NCBI GenBank assembly: GCA_009842205.1
Contig: VYFX01000077.1
Location: forward strand, 1 to 64,000
Direction of reading: 5' to 3'
DNA from: Paracoccaceae bacterium
Lineage (GTDB): Bacteria > Pseudomonadota > Alphaproteobacteria > Rhodobacterales > Rhodobacteraceae
Length of the DNA stretch: 64,000 bases
This document shows, one piece after another, positions 36,841-46,706 of this stretch (the stretch's first letter is position 1; the number at the start of each line of letters is the position of its first letter). A program made the translations under genes and the position numbers. The notes under the pieces were generated by a model that saw only the letters and a program-made list of their open reading frames with translations, had not been told where the DNA came from and ran no database searches.

Positions 36841-38880
36841 TTACCGGTTTCGTGGTCTTCTTTGTCTTCTTTTGCCTGACCCTGACAGATGGCTGTTTTC
36901 AGGTAGATTGACTAATTTATTTAATTCTGGGAAATCATCCACGGCATGAGGAATTGCGTTCGCATTGACGAAATGTTCCTGGAATTTGGGCTCTACTGCT
37001 GTTTCGATCTTTTCAATCTGGAAAACGGTCTTTTCAATTTCCCTTCTTGCCTCAAGGTTACACAATCCGATTCTGGCACCCGTACCAGCAGCATTGCCGG
37101 ATGAAACAACCTTGTCAAGTTGACAATCGGGAATCATTCCCAATACCATGGCATGTTTGGTAGAGATATGTGAACCAAAAGCACCTGCCAGAACAATGCG
37201 ATCAACCTTGTCAGTACCAAATTTTTCAATCAATAACTTAGCCCCTGCATAAAGCGCTGACTTGGCTAGCTGTATTGCGCGGACATCATTTTGGGTTACC
37301 ATTATGGGGGGAGCACCGGTTTCGGTATCCTCATAAAGGACATATGAATAGGTTCTGCCATCCGCAACAATACGGTTGGAACCCAGTGCTTCAGGTGAAC
37401 CAATCAGACCAGAATTGTCGATTATTCCTGCCATTCGCATCTCGGCAATCGCCTCGATAATACCTGAACCACAAATGCCATTGACACCCGTGTTCAATAC
37501 AACATCCTGAAAGCCTTCCTCATCTGACCACAAATCACTTCCAATTACCCGAAAACGGGGGGCTTTGGTCTCAGGATCGATGGAAATCCTTTCAATTGAT
37601 CCTGGCGATGCTCTTTGGCCGGAAGATATTTGTGCACCTTCAAATGCTGGACCGGTCGGGGAAGAGCAAGCCAAAACCCTTGTTTTGTCACCAAATATAA
37701 TTTCGGCATTGGTTCCAACATCCACTACCAGTACCTTGTCATCAGATTTTTGTGGCTCTTCAGACAGAATTACTCCAGCAGCATCGGCCCCGACATGGCC
37801 GGCAACGCAAGGGAACAGGTAAATGGGAGTAGAATATTCCAGAGAATCAAGGTCAAGATCAGAGGCAATGAGATTCAAGGAGGAAGATACAGCCAGGGCA
37901 AATGGTGCCTGACCCAGTTCAACAGGGTCAATTCCTAGCAAAAGGTGATGCATGACAGGATTACAAACAATGACCACATCCAAAATAGAATTTAAGGAGA
38001 TATTGTTGTTTTCGGCGATGGTCTCGAATACGGTATTCAAGCCTTCACGAACAGCTTCGGTTAGTTCCTTGTCACCTCCGGTATTCATCATCGAATAGGA
38101 AACACGACTCATCAAGTCTTCACCAAACCTGATTTGAGGATTCATAATACCTGCCGAATCCAGTACTGATCCATCCCTTAGATCACATAGATGTACTGCA
38201 ATTGTGGTTGAACCTAAATCAATGGCAAGGCCGAATACAGGCTCTTCATGAAACCCGCTCCATAACCTTGTTATTTTCAACTCCCCGTTGTGATGATTTT
38301 CCCAGATGGCAATGGTTATCCTGAAATCATCCTTTCTGAGAATTTGCTGGAGAATTCTTAGCTGACTTGTGCAAATATCCACATTGTCGATATCCCATTG
38401 CTCCTTCAATGCCTTCCGGACCCGTTCGAGGTCACCTTCAGGTTTATGCATGTCCGGTTTTTGAACCTCAACATAATACAGACGGGTTGAAGGATCCATG
38501 ATTACAGGACGTGCATCTGCAGCCTTTCTAACAACCTGCTTGTGTACTTGGGATTCCGGGGGCACATCAACGATGATATCAGCCAGTATCTGAGCCTGAC
38601 ATCCCAAACGTCGACCGGCTTTCAATCCTCTGACCCGATCATACCTTTCTTCAATGGCATTCCATTCTGATAGTGATTTTTCGGATGATTCAATCTGGTA
38701 CTTTGGAAAGGAGCCATAAGAGGGTGTAATCTGGCATCTGGAACAAATACCCCGCCCTCCACAAACACTGTCTAGATCAACACCCAGCTTTCTGGCTGCC
38801 TGCAATACAGGTGTGCCTATCGGAAATCTTCCCCTTTTTCCTGAAGGAGAAAAAACTATCAAGGGATCTTGGCTGGTCAC
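36841..38880 (-). CDS. ASKHA-domain ferredoxin protein (corrinoid reactivator, RACo-like)
   Basis: 679 residues. The N-terminal [2Fe-2S] ferredoxin domain has cysteines 40, 46, 49 and 94 (VCGGRGICSRCQ and RRLGCQ). A middle linker is followed by the DUF4445 ASKHA ATPase domain (from about 215), with GLAIDLGSTTIAVHL, VVDVGTNAEIIFG and ACSSPTGPAFEGAQ. RACo proteins reduce inactive Co(II) corrinoids to Co(I), driven by ATP. The start is GTG. The protein ends in a basic tail (GKRRQRRPRNR). Downstream partner of the methyltransferase and MetF-like genes. Confidence 0.9.
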   Translation of the reverse strand: MTSQDPLIVFSPSGKRGRFPIGTPVLQAARKLGVDLDSVCGGRGICSRCQITPSYGSFPKYQIESSEKSLSEWNAIEERYDRVRGLKAGRRLGCQAQILADIIVDVPPESQVHKQVVRKAADARPVIMDPSTRLYYVEVQKPDMHKPEGDLERVRKALKEQWDIDNVDICTSQLRILQQILRKDDFRITIAIWENHHNGELKITRLWSGFHEEPVFGLAIDLGSTTIAVHLCDLRDGSVLDSAGIMNPQIRFGEDLMSRVSYSMMNTGGDKELTEAVREGLNTVFETIAENNNISLNSILDVVIVCNPVMHHLLLGIDPVELGQAPFALAVSSSLNLIASDLDLDSLEYSTPIYLFPCVAGHVGADAAGVILSEEPQKSDDKVLVVDVGTNAEIIFGDKTRVLACSSPTGPAFEGAQISSGQRASPGSIERISIDPETKAPRFRVIGSDLWSDEEGFQDVVLNTGVNGICGSGIIEAIAEMRMAGIIDNSGLIGSPEALGSNRIVADGRTYSYVLYEDTETGAPPIMVTQNDVRAIQLAKSALYAGAKLLIEKFGTDKVDRIVLAGAFGSHISTKHAMVLGMIPDCQLDKVVSSGNAAGTGARIGLCNLEARREIEKTVFQIEKIETAVEPKFQEHFVNANAIPHAVDDFPELNKLVNLPENSHLSGSGKRRQRRPRNR

Positions 38881-38925
38881 TGTTTCAATCTATGAAATAG
38901 AAGAGGGTGCTAGAAGTCCCTTCTA

Positions 38926-39846
38926 CTACGTTCTACTCCTTCTTCGTCTTCTCCTGACATGTGTGGTGTTTTCTTCCCTATCCCTGGGTGCATTGAATTT
39001 GATCCAATTCGAACCGTTGGAATCCCTTCCTGTCAACAGGTTTGCAGCCCTAATGGCATCCATTTCCAATTGTCTGGTAGGGTTCATAATGGCCGAGGTT
39101 AATCCAGATGCTATTGCCATGGGTAGAAATGTTGCATTGATCGAGTGCCTGTTCGGCAAACCAAAAGAAATATTTGATGCACCACAGGTCGTATTTACAT
39201 GCAATTCCTCCTGTAACCTTCGAACCAGGCGAAAAACCTGGTTACCCGCCGTGGCCATAGCACCGATAGGCATTACCAGAGGGTCAACGACTATATCATT
39301 GGATGGAATACCCAAATCGGAAGCTCTCTCGACAATCTTCTTGGCCACTGCAAAACGAACATCGGGATCAGTTGAAATACCGGTATCATCATTCGATATG
39401 GCCACCACGGGAACATTATATTTCTTGACCAAGGGTAGAATCTGTTCCAACCTTTCTTCCTCGCCGGTTACAGAATTGACCAAGGGTCTGCCCTCACAAA
39501 CCTCCAATCCCGCTGCGAGTGCCTCAGGAACAGAACTATCGATGCATATTGGAACATCAACCAGGCCTTGAACCAGTTTTATCAACTTCTTGAGTAGGGG
39601 GGGTTCGGTTTCATTGGGATTGGGGTTCGAATTATATACAACCCCAGCATTAACATCCAACATGTTTGCACCACATTCAACCTGTTGAATGGCATCCTTC
39701 TCCACGGTAGAAAAATTGCCAGCTTCCAATTCAGCAGCCAATAATTTTCTTCCTGTCGGGTTTATTCGTTCTCCAATTACACAAAAGGGTTCCTCAAAAC
39801 CGATAATGGTCGATCTGGTTTTGGATTCTACGACTGTTCTATGCAC
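38926..39846 (-). CDS. methyltetrahydrofolate:corrinoid methyltransferase (pterin-binding)
   Basis: 306-residue TIM-barrel pterin-binding protein of the MtgA/AcsE type, related to dihydropteroate synthase. Key segments are VIGERINPTGRKLLAAEL, CGANMLDVNAGVV, VPICIDSSVPEALAAGL and DDTGISTDPDVRFAVAKKI. It would move a methyl group between tetrahydrofolate and a corrinoid protein. The start is GTG with GGGAGG upstream. The C-terminus is a run of arginines (HVRRRRRRSRT), unusual. Between ASKHA (45 nt downstream) and MetF-like genes. Confidence 0.87.
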   Translation of the reverse strand: MHRTVVESKTRSTIIGFEEPFCVIGERINPTGRKLLAAELEAGNFSTVEKDAIQQVECGANMLDVNAGVVYNSNPNPNETEPPLLKKLIKLVQGLVDVPICIDSSVPEALAAGLEVCEGRPLVNSVTGEEERLEQILPLVKKYNVPVVAISNDDTGISTDPDVRFAVAKKIVERASDLGIPSNDIVVDPLVMPIGAMATAGNQVFRLVRRLQEELHVNTTCGASNISFGLPNRHSINATFLPMAIASGLTSAIMNPTRQLEMDAIRAANLLTGRDSNGSNWIKFNAPRDREENTTHVRRRRRRSRT

Positions 39847-39874
39847 CTATTCCCTCCCACATAAAAAGGAAAAA

Positions 39875-40759
39875 TCACTGATTCTCCATTATCCATTTAG
39901 ATGTAGCTTTGATACCCCCCAAGGGAAAAAAATGTATTCCCTTGATTTGACTATTTGGGTGAGAAGTCAAAATATCGTTCAATTGCTGCAAAACCTCGGT
40001 TGGTTCGTGAGGAACCAGCAATTTGGAAATGTCCCTGGCCCTTTTTTTCAGAACTTTCATGGATGGTCCTACACCGCAGGCAATTGAGAATCTAATCAGT
40101 GTCTGTAATTTTGTGGGTCCAGCCACACCAACGTAAACAGGAAGATCAATACCCCTTTCACCAATTCTCCTGACCCAGTTGATTACCGCGTTGCCATCAA
40201 ATGAAAATTGCGTTGCCAAAGCAACACTGGCATCTGTCAGATTTGAATAATCTTTCTTGAAGATCAGCGCCTTGTCAACATTTTCAGTCATACCGTTCTT
40301 GTCAATATCGGTATTACCTTCTGGATGACCGGCAAAATGCAGGTTCTTGAAGCCATATTTGTCTAATAAACCGGTTTTCAAAAGTGCCATTGAACTATCA
40401 AAATCTCCATATACTTCCTTGGCCCCTCCAGCAAGAATCAAGGCGGAATCCACCCCTGCATCATCCCTATACATTTTCAGGATAGTTTCAAATTCATCAG
40501 AATTTCTTATGGTTCTGGCCGTAATGTGGGGCATGGTTGCAAACCCCTCACTTTTGAGTCTTTTGGCCGTATCCAGCATTTCACTGATCGGGGTTCCCTC
40601 AATGTGGGCAATATAGATCAAGGTATCCTGATGAAACAACTGCCTGAAATCACCAATCTTGGCAGCTGTCCTGGGCATAACCTCAAGGGAATATCCCTTT
40701 AGTAATTCATTCAATCCGGTATTTCGAACTTGGGTTTCCACCTTTAATTTCTCCCACAC
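39875..40759 (-). CDS. methylenetetrahydrofolate reductase family protein
   Basis: 294-residue TIM-barrel flavoprotein of the MetF family, linking methylene-THF and methyl-THF. Segments: YSLEVMPRTAAKIGDF near the start, FATMPHITARTI, SALILAGGAKEV, and NLHFAGHPEGNTDI. It is more divergent than housekeeping MetF. Its start is GTG (40759), with no clear ribosome site. Coupled with the methyltransferase it would feed methyl groups from a corrinoid donor into the folate C1 pool. Confidence 0.85.
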   Translation of the reverse strand: MWEKLKVETQVRNTGLNELLKGYSLEVMPRTAAKIGDFRQLFHQDTLIYIAHIEGTPISEMLDTAKRLKSEGFATMPHITARTIRNSDEFETILKMYRDDAGVDSALILAGGAKEVYGDFDSSMALLKTGLLDKYGFKNLHFAGHPEGNTDIDKNGMTENVDKALIFKKDYSNLTDASVALATQFSFDGNAVINWVRRIGERGIDLPVYVGVAGPTKLQTLIRFSIACGVGPSMKVLKKRARDISKLLVPHEPTEVLQQLNDILTSHPNSQIKGIHFFPLGGIKATSKWIMENQ

Positions 40760-40785
40760 ATAGATTTAAGAGCACTTAAATTGCC

Positions 40786-41091
40786 CTAATTTGAAGTTTC
40801 CCAACCGTTATTTGCAATTAAAACCTTCAATTTTTCATTATCGAAGCCATCTTCAATATCAGTGGCTATTTTGCGGGCAATTTCATCAGGGGTACCTTCC
40901 ATCGATCCCATAGATGATTTCCGCCATTCGGCCAGATAATCATCTGTACCAACCATTTCGGTTTTCATGGCACATCGATCTATTGCTTGTTCGAACCTTT
41001 CGGCAAGTTGTACCTTGCTGGCTCGACGGCCTTTACCTACTATCACCTGTGCAGGTATATCCCTCCAGTAAACTATCACGACATCAGGCAT
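40786..41091 (-). CDS. small 'virulence factor' domain protein
   Basis: 101-residue protein, MPDVVIVYWRDIPAQVIVGKG..., matching my recollection of the domain labelled Virulence_fact in Pfam. Despite the name, its steady partner in alphaproteobacteria is the MetF/methyltransferase/ASKHA set, so it probably serves that C1 pathway. No signal peptide; function unknown. First gene of the four-gene operon. Confidence 0.75.
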   Translation of the reverse strand: MPDVVIVYWRDIPAQVIVGKGRRASKVQLAERFEQAIDRCAMKTEMVGTDDYLAEWRKSSMGSMEGTPDEIARKIATDIEDGFDNEKLKVLIANNGWETSN

Positions 41092-41212
41092 AAATTCTCC
41101 CGATAAAATTAGAATCCTATCAATTTCAACCCAGAAATTATTTGAAACAATTTCCCTATCAAAGTTGTTCTTACTAGAATTTCAATAAGACAAGTTAACA
41201 AAAGTAAAAAAA

Positions 41213-41890
41213 ATGCGTGGAAAAAGAGACCTGCATATAAAAGTCAAGACCGCAAAGGGGAGAAAACTCAGTTCAACCCGTTGGTTGGAAAGGCAGCTTA
41301 ATGACCCTTTTGTAAAACTTGCCAGGGAAGAGGGCTTCAAATCCCGGGCAGCCTACAAGTTAATTCATTTGGATGATAAATTCAGGTTTCTCCAGCCAGG
41401 CAAGGTAATTTTGGATCTGGGATCAGCACCCGGTGGCTGGTCACAAGTTGCCGCCCAAAGAACCAATTCGGAGAACCTCACCAAAAACAATGACGTCGGG
41501 ACTGTAATAGCCCTGGATATTAATGACATGGATGCTATCCCGGGAGTTGTTTTCATCAAGACTGATATTTTTTCATTCAATCTGGACAAGCTTGATTTGC
41601 CCCAAAAAAGAGTTGATGTGATCCTGTCGGATATGGCTGCACCATCCACTGGACACAAGCAGACCGACCATCTGAGGATTATTTCACTTTGTGAAGAGGC
41701 ATTTGGAATTGCCAGGGAATGTCTTGTCCAAGGGGGTGTATTCGTATCCAAGGTACTGGAGGGAGGTGCCGGATCTGAATTGCAGAAGGAACTTAAAGCC
41801 AATTTTTCCACCGTCAAGACTGTTAAGCCGGATGCCAGCAGAAAGGACAGTTCCGAAAAGTATATTGTTGCCCTGGGATATAGAGGATAA
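41213..41890 (+). CDS. rlmE: 23S rRNA (uridine-2'-O-)-methyltransferase RlmE
   Basis: FtsJ-type enzyme that methylates U2552 of 23S rRNA; 225 residues. SAM motif VILDLGSAPGGWSQVAAQR, then LSDMAAPSTGHKQTDH, and the KDKE tetrad elements FKSRAAYKL, the Asp in LSDMA, FVSKVLEGG and KYIVALG. Strand opposite to the C1 module. Confidence 0.93.
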   Translation: MRGKRDLHIKVKTAKGRKLSSTRWLERQLNDPFVKLAREEGFKSRAAYKLIHLDDKFRFLQPGKVILDLGSAPGGWSQVAAQRTNSENLTKNNDVGTVIALDINDMDAIPGVVFIKTDIFSFNLDKLDLPQKRVDVILSDMAAPSTGHKQTDHLRIISLCEEAFGIARECLVQGGVFVSKVLEGGAGSELQKELKANFSTVKTVKPDASRKDSSEKYIVALGYRG

Positions 41891-42032
41891 GCCCAAAAAA
41901 AGGTTTATCCTGAATTATCTATAAAAATATTACACATTAGCCATTAGTATTGGCTGGAATAAGTATTAACTTAATCATCATAAAACCAATTAGATTTTCG
42001 ATTAAAATTTTAATGTTACAGTAAGGAAAAAC

Positions 42033-42866
42033 ATGTCCAGAATAACCTCGAGGAAAATTGGAGACTATAAAATCACCATAATGAACGATGGTGGTACGGA
42101 ATTTGGTTTTGACCTCTTCCCTGAAACAGAGGAAGAGGAAATCAGGAACCTTCTGGGAAATTCAGAACAATCCGTACTTCCAACCAGATTCAATGTGTGC
42201 TTAATTGAAACCGGAAAAGAAAATATCCTGGTGGATGCAGGTGTCGGAAGTGAGGTTTTTGGTCCTGCTGCCGGGCATTTGCCTGAAGCATTTGAGGAAA
42301 CAGGTATCAAACCTGAACAAATTGACAAATTTGTTATTTCCCATCTACACCCAGACCATATTTGTGGATCTTGGGACAATAAGGGTAATCCTGTATTTCA
42401 GAATGCTGACGTGATTTTGACTCAGGAGGAATATAATTTCTGGACCAATGACAGCAATTTCGATTCTGCCGACGAATCATTGACTTCATGGCGACCCTTG
42501 GCGCTGGATTTTGTAAGAATCTATGGTGACCGAATCAGTACTGTTGGTTCTACTTCTGATATTTCATCAGGTGTTTCATTTCATGATTTAGCAGGCCATA
42601 CTCCTGGCCATTGCGGAATACGGGTAGAGTCGGAAGGAGAACAATTCCTTTACACATCCGATCTGCTTGTAATCCAGGACATTCTGTTGCAAATTCCGGA
42701 AGTTGCCTTTGCTCTGGATGTGGATAGGGAAAAAGCGGCAAAAACAAGATTGGCCTGTCTGGATATGTTGGCTACCGATAAAATATTATTTTCCGGAGGA
42801 CATATTCGAGGACCCAGAATCTGTAATATCGTATCTTCAGGAAGTGGCTACCAGCTAGAAGGCTAG
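42033..42866 (+). CDS. metallo-beta-lactamase-fold hydrolase
   Basis: 277-residue MBL-fold protein. Zinc-binding pattern: VISHLHPDHICGSW (HxHxDH), the later His in LAGHTPGHCGI, an Asp in LYTSDLLVI and the last His in FSGGHIRGP. No signal peptide, so cytosolic. It resembles AttM/quorum-lactonase-like or other broad MBL hydrolases; the substrate cannot be assigned. Between rlmE and recA, with no obvious operon partner. Confidence 0.83.
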   Translation: MSRITSRKIGDYKITIMNDGGTEFGFDLFPETEEEEIRNLLGNSEQSVLPTRFNVCLIETGKENILVDAGVGSEVFGPAAGHLPEAFEETGIKPEQIDKFVISHLHPDHICGSWDNKGNPVFQNADVILTQEEYNFWTNDSNFDSADESLTSWRPLALDFVRIYGDRISTVGSTSDISSGVSFHDLAGHTPGHCGIRVESEGEQFLYTSDLLVIQDILLQIPEVAFALDVDREKAAKTRLACLDMLATDKILFSGGHIRGPRICNIVSSGSGYQLEG

Positions 42867-42913
42867 CCATGGGTACAACCTCTTTCTAACCAATAATTTA
42901 AAGGGATAAATTA

Positions 42914-43912
42914 ATGGAAAAAAACAAAGCGCTTGATGCTGCAATAAGCCAAATTGAAAGGAATTTTGGCAAGGGTTCGATTATGAAACTCGGCCAGGAC
43001 AGCACGACACAAGAGATTGAGGCAACGTCAACAGGCTCTCTAGGACTTGATATAGCCCTTGGAATAGGTGGTTTGCCCAAGGGTAGGATTATTGAAGTTT
43101 ACGGCCCTGAAGCTTCGGGTAAGACCACACTTACCTTGCAGGTCATTGCCGAAGAACAGAAAAAGGGTGGGATTGCAGCGTTTGTCGATGCAGAACACGC
43201 CCTTGACCCTGTCTATGCCAGAAAATTGGGAGTTGATATTGATGAATTGCTGATTTCTCAACCTGATACAGGAGAACAGGCACTGGAAATCACCGATACC
43301 CTGATACGTTCGGGAGCAGTATCAGTTGTCGTTGTTGACTCCGTAGCTGCCTTGACTCCCAAATCCGAATTGGAAGGGGAAATGGGCGATTCACAGGTAG
43401 GAGTCCAGGCCCGACTGATGAGTCAGGCTATGAGAAAGCTGACCGGTTCAATCAATCGCTCAAACTGCATGGTTATTTTCATCAACCAGATCAGAATGAA
43501 AATAGGTGTAATGTTCGGCTCACCCGAAACGACAACTGGCGGTAATGCACTTAAATTTTATTCTTCGGTACGGCTTGATATCAGGCGAATCGGTGCCATC
43601 AAGGTCAGAGATGAGGTTGTTGGAAGCTCAACCCGTGTAAAGGTTGTTAAGAACAAATTGGCTCCACCATTCAAACAGGTGGAATTTGATATTCTCTATG
43701 GCGAAGGTATATCCAAGGGTGGTGAAATAATTGATCTTGGGGTCAAGCATGATATTATCGAGAAGTCAGGATCCTGGTTTTCCTACAAGGATGAAAGAAT
43801 GGCCCAGGGTAGGGTCAATGCCGTAAATTTCCTTAAGGAATATCCTGAAATATCAGATGAGATAGAAAATCAAATCAGAGAGATTTGTGGACTAAAAACC
43901 AAACCTGAATAA
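42914..43912 (+). CDS. recA: recombinase RecA
   Basis: Homologous recombination and SOS co-protease; 332 residues. Walker A is [22 protein letters not shown] is Walker B; the L2 region [30 protein letters not shown] is intact (about residues 190-225). The C-terminus ends soon after [15 protein letters not shown], shorter and less acidic than in E. coli. AGGGAT precedes the ATG. I found no alphaproteobacterial GTTC-N7-GTTC SOS box upstream. Confidence 0.97.
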   Translation: MEKNKALDAAISQIERNFGKGSIMKLGQDSTTQEIEATSTGSLGLDIALGIGGLPKGRIIEVYGPEASGKTTLTLQVIAEEQKKGGIAAFVDAEHALDPVYARKLGVDIDELLISQPDTGEQALEITDTLIRSGAVSVVVVDSVAALTPKSELEGEMGDSQVGVQARLMSQAMRKLTGSINRSNCMVIFINQIRMKIGVMFGSPETTTGGNALKFYSSVRLDIRRIGAIKVRDEVVGSSTRVKVVKNKLAPPFKQVEFDILYGEGISKGGEIIDLGVKHDIIEKSGSWFSYKDERMAQGRVNAVNFLKEYPEISDEIENQIREICGLKTKPE

Positions 43913-44002
43913 AGTCGAAGCACTTGGTTCGGATATTCCGTACCAATGCAGGTAACATTTATTTTCTGACCTGACTTTGAACTCGGGATTATTCAAAAAA
44001 AA

Positions 44003-46705
44003 ATGACTAGTTTAAACGACATTCGAACAAAATTTCTTTCCTATTTCGAAAATACCGGGCATGAAGTGGTTGCCAGTTCGCCGCTTGTCCCCAGAAACGA
44101 TGCCACCTTGATGTTTACCAATTCGGGCATGGTCCAATTCAAGAACATTTTCACCGGTTTGGAAAAAAGAGACTATTCCAAAGCTGTAACAAGCCAAAAA
44201 TGTGTTCGGGCAGGTGGCAAACACAATGATCTTGATAATGTTGGCTATACGGCTCGGCACCATACGTTTTTCGAAATGCTGGGCAATTTTTCATTTGGCG
44301 AATATTTCAAGGAGCAGGCCATATATTATTCGTGGGACCTCATTGTCAGAGAATTGGGTTTGGCCAAGGACAGGCTACTATGTACTGTATACCATGACGA
44401 TGAGGAGGCTGTATCCTATTGGAAAAAGATTGCTGGATTCACTGACGATAAAATCATTCGGATAGCCACATCCGACAACTTTTGGGCAATGGGCAATACT
44501 GGTCCCTGTGGACCTTGTTCGGAAATATTCTATGATTATGGGGAAGGGATTCCCGGTGGTCCTCCAGGTTCTCCGGTTGAAGATGGCGACAGATTCGTGG
44601 AAATATGGAATCTGGTCTTCATGCAATTCGAAAGAGATAATGAAGGTAATCATACCCCACTTCCGAAGCCCTGTATTGATACGGGAATGGGGTTGGAAAG
44701 GATAGGATCGGTTCTGCAGGGGAAAACGGACAATTATGAAACTGACCTATTCAGAAAACTGATTGAAGCCTCGGCTGACATCACTTCAACCGATCCTGAT
44801 GGTCACGGGAATGTCCATCACAGGGTGATTGCCGATCACCTAAGGGCTGTTTCCTTCCTCATCGCCGAAGGAGTCCTGCCGTCAAACGAGGGAAGGGGCT
44901 ATGTACTGAGAAGGATTCTCAGAAGAGCCATTCGTCATGTTCATTTGCTTGGATACCAGGAAACATTGATCAATTTGTTGGTCCCACATCTTGTTAAAGA
45001 GATGGGGGCTGCCTTTCCGGAGCTAAGACAAAACGAGGCAATGATTGCCGAAACGATAAAGGGAGAAGAAGAAAGGTTCCAAAAAACATTGAATAGGGGT
45101 TTGAAACTACTTTCATCTGAATTGTCAAAACTTGATACCGGCAAGTTGTTCCCAGGTAAAACAGCATTCAAACTTTACGATACCTACGGTTTTCCACTTG
45201 ATCTGACCCAGGATGCCCTGCGGGAAAAGGGTCTTAAGGTAGATGAAGCAGGATTTGAAGCCGAAATGGCCAAGCAAAAGGAACAAGCGAGGTTGAGTTG
45301 GGTCGGTTCAGGTGAAATCGGTGACAACAAAATCTGGTTTGAAATCCTTGATAAATGTGGGCCTTCTGAGTTTCTGGGCTATGAAATGGAACAGACCGAA
45401 GGACAAATTCTGGCCATCACTGACGGTACAGAACTCTTATCCAAGACTGGTAAAGGTAGCAAGGTACAAATCATTACCAATCAAACTCCCTTCTACGCAG
45501 AGTCTGGAGGGCAAGTTGGTGACAAGGGGATCATCAGGTCCGAAACAGGTACTGCAAAAGTTTATGACACCAGAAATCATCTGGGCATGATTTTTCATTA
45601 TGCCGAAATAACAGAAGGTGAAATCGAACCTGAAACTTCGGCCAAGTTGGAAATTGATACCCGAATTCGCAAGGAGATAAAGTGCAATCATTCTGCAACC
45701 CACCTTTTGAATGAAGCCTTGCGGGAGGTTTTGGGTAAGCATGTTGTTCAGAAAGGCTCGCTTAACGATGAAAACAGGTTGCGCTTTGATTTTTCCCACA
45801 ATCATCCACTACAGGCGGAGGATATCACCAGAATAGAAGAAATCGTTAATGATTACATTTGGCAGAATGCACCTGTAAATACTTCGCTTATGAGTTTGGA
45901 TGAAGCCCTTGAATTGGGATCCCAGGCCTTGTTTGGTGAAAAATATGATGATGAGGTCAGGGTGGTTTCCATGGGACATTCTCCTGATTCCGGCAAGGGC
46001 AGGGACCAATCCACCTTTTCAATCGAGCTTTGTGGCGGTACCCATGTGGGATTAACTGGTGAAATAGGGCTTTTTATTACGACCGGTGAATCCTCCATTT
46101 CTGCTGGAGTACGACGAATTGAGGCCATTACTGGGGAACACGCCCGTAAATATTTGGCAAATCATGACATGATCATGGCTGAAATTGCATTGGCACTGAA
46201 GGTCCAACCAGAACATGCAGTTCATCGTGTTTTGCAACTTCAAAGCGAACGAAACAATCTGAAGAAGGAAAATGAGCGTTTAAAACGCGAATTGCTTACC
46301 AGCCGGCAAGTCGTATCAAATAATGGTAATCCCTCGCAAACACAGTCCACTGGAAACAATCCCAATCAGCTTGCAGGAAAAATAGGAGAAGACAATTTTC
46401 TGATTAGAATATTCCATTCCATATCCCCCAAGGATTTACCTATTTTAGTAGATGAGGAAAAGAAACTAATAGGGCAGGGTATCATCGTTTTATTGGCTGT
46501 TTTTGATAATAAAAGTTCTGTCGCTGTTGGTGTCACAAAAAATCTTGAAGAAAAATATTCCGCTGTGGATATAGTAAGGGGCATAGTACCCCTTCTTGGA
46601 GGCAAAGGAGGCGGTGGAAGAAATGATTTTGCCAGAGGTGGGGGATCAAGGACTGATAATCTGGAAAAGTTATTGCCTGAAATTGAAAAAGTAATAGGAG
46701 GTTAG
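44003..46705 (+). CDS. alaS: alanyl-tRNA synthetase
   Basis: 900-residue class II synthetase. N-terminal catalytic region: FTNSGMVQFKNIFTG, RAGGKHNDLDNVGYTARHHTFFEM, then the editing domain with HSATHLLNEAL and the ELCGGTHV zinc site, and a C-terminal dimer/C-Ala region (FDNKSSVAVGVTKN, LGGKGGGGRNDFARGGGS). recA-alaS is a common alphaproteobacterial pair. Confidence 0.97.
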   Translation: MTSLNDIRTKFLSYFENTGHEVVASSPLVPRNDATLMFTNSGMVQFKNIFTGLEKRDYSKAVTSQKCVRAGGKHNDLDNVGYTARHHTFFEMLGNFSFGEYFKEQAIYYSWDLIVRELGLAKDRLLCTVYHDDEEAVSYWKKIAGFTDDKIIRIATSDNFWAMGNTGPCGPCSEIFYDYGEGIPGGPPGSPVEDGDRFVEIWNLVFMQFERDNEGNHTPLPKPCIDTGMGLERIGSVLQGKTDNYETDLFRKLIEASADITSTDPDGHGNVHHRVIADHLRAVSFLIAEGVLPSNEGRGYVLRRILRRAIRHVHLLGYQETLINLLVPHLVKEMGAAFPELRQNEAMIAETIKGEEERFQKTLNRGLKLLSSELSKLDTGKLFPGKTAFKLYDTYGFPLDLTQDALREKGLKVDEAGFEAEMAKQKEQARLSWVGSGEIGDNKIWFEILDKCGPSEFLGYEMEQTEGQILAITDGTELLSKTGKGSKVQIITNQTPFYAESGGQVGDKGIIRSETGTAKVYDTRNHLGMIFHYAEITEGEIEPETSAKLEIDTRIRKEIKCNHSATHLLNEALREVLGKHVVQKGSLNDENRLRFDFSHNHPLQAEDITRIEEIVNDYIWQNAPVNTSLMSLDEALELGSQALFGEKYDDEVRVVSMGHSPDSGKGRDQSTFSIELCGGTHVGLTGEIGLFITTGESSISAGVRRIEAITGEHARKYLANHDMIMAEIALALKVQPEHAVHRVLQLQSERNNLKKENERLKRELLTSRQVVSNNGNPSQTQSTGNNPNQLAGKIGEDNFLIRIFHSISPKDLPILVDEEKKLIGQGIIVLLAVFDNKSSVAVGVTKNLEEKYSAVDIVRGIVPLLGGKGGGGRNDFARGGGSRTDNLEKLLPEIEKVIGG

Positions 46706-46706
46706 A

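Noticed and set aside
38813-39571. Plus-strand open frame of 252 codons
   Set aside because: It is antisense to the methyltransferase and ASKHA genes and has no family resemblance; the minus-strand proteins are clearly real.
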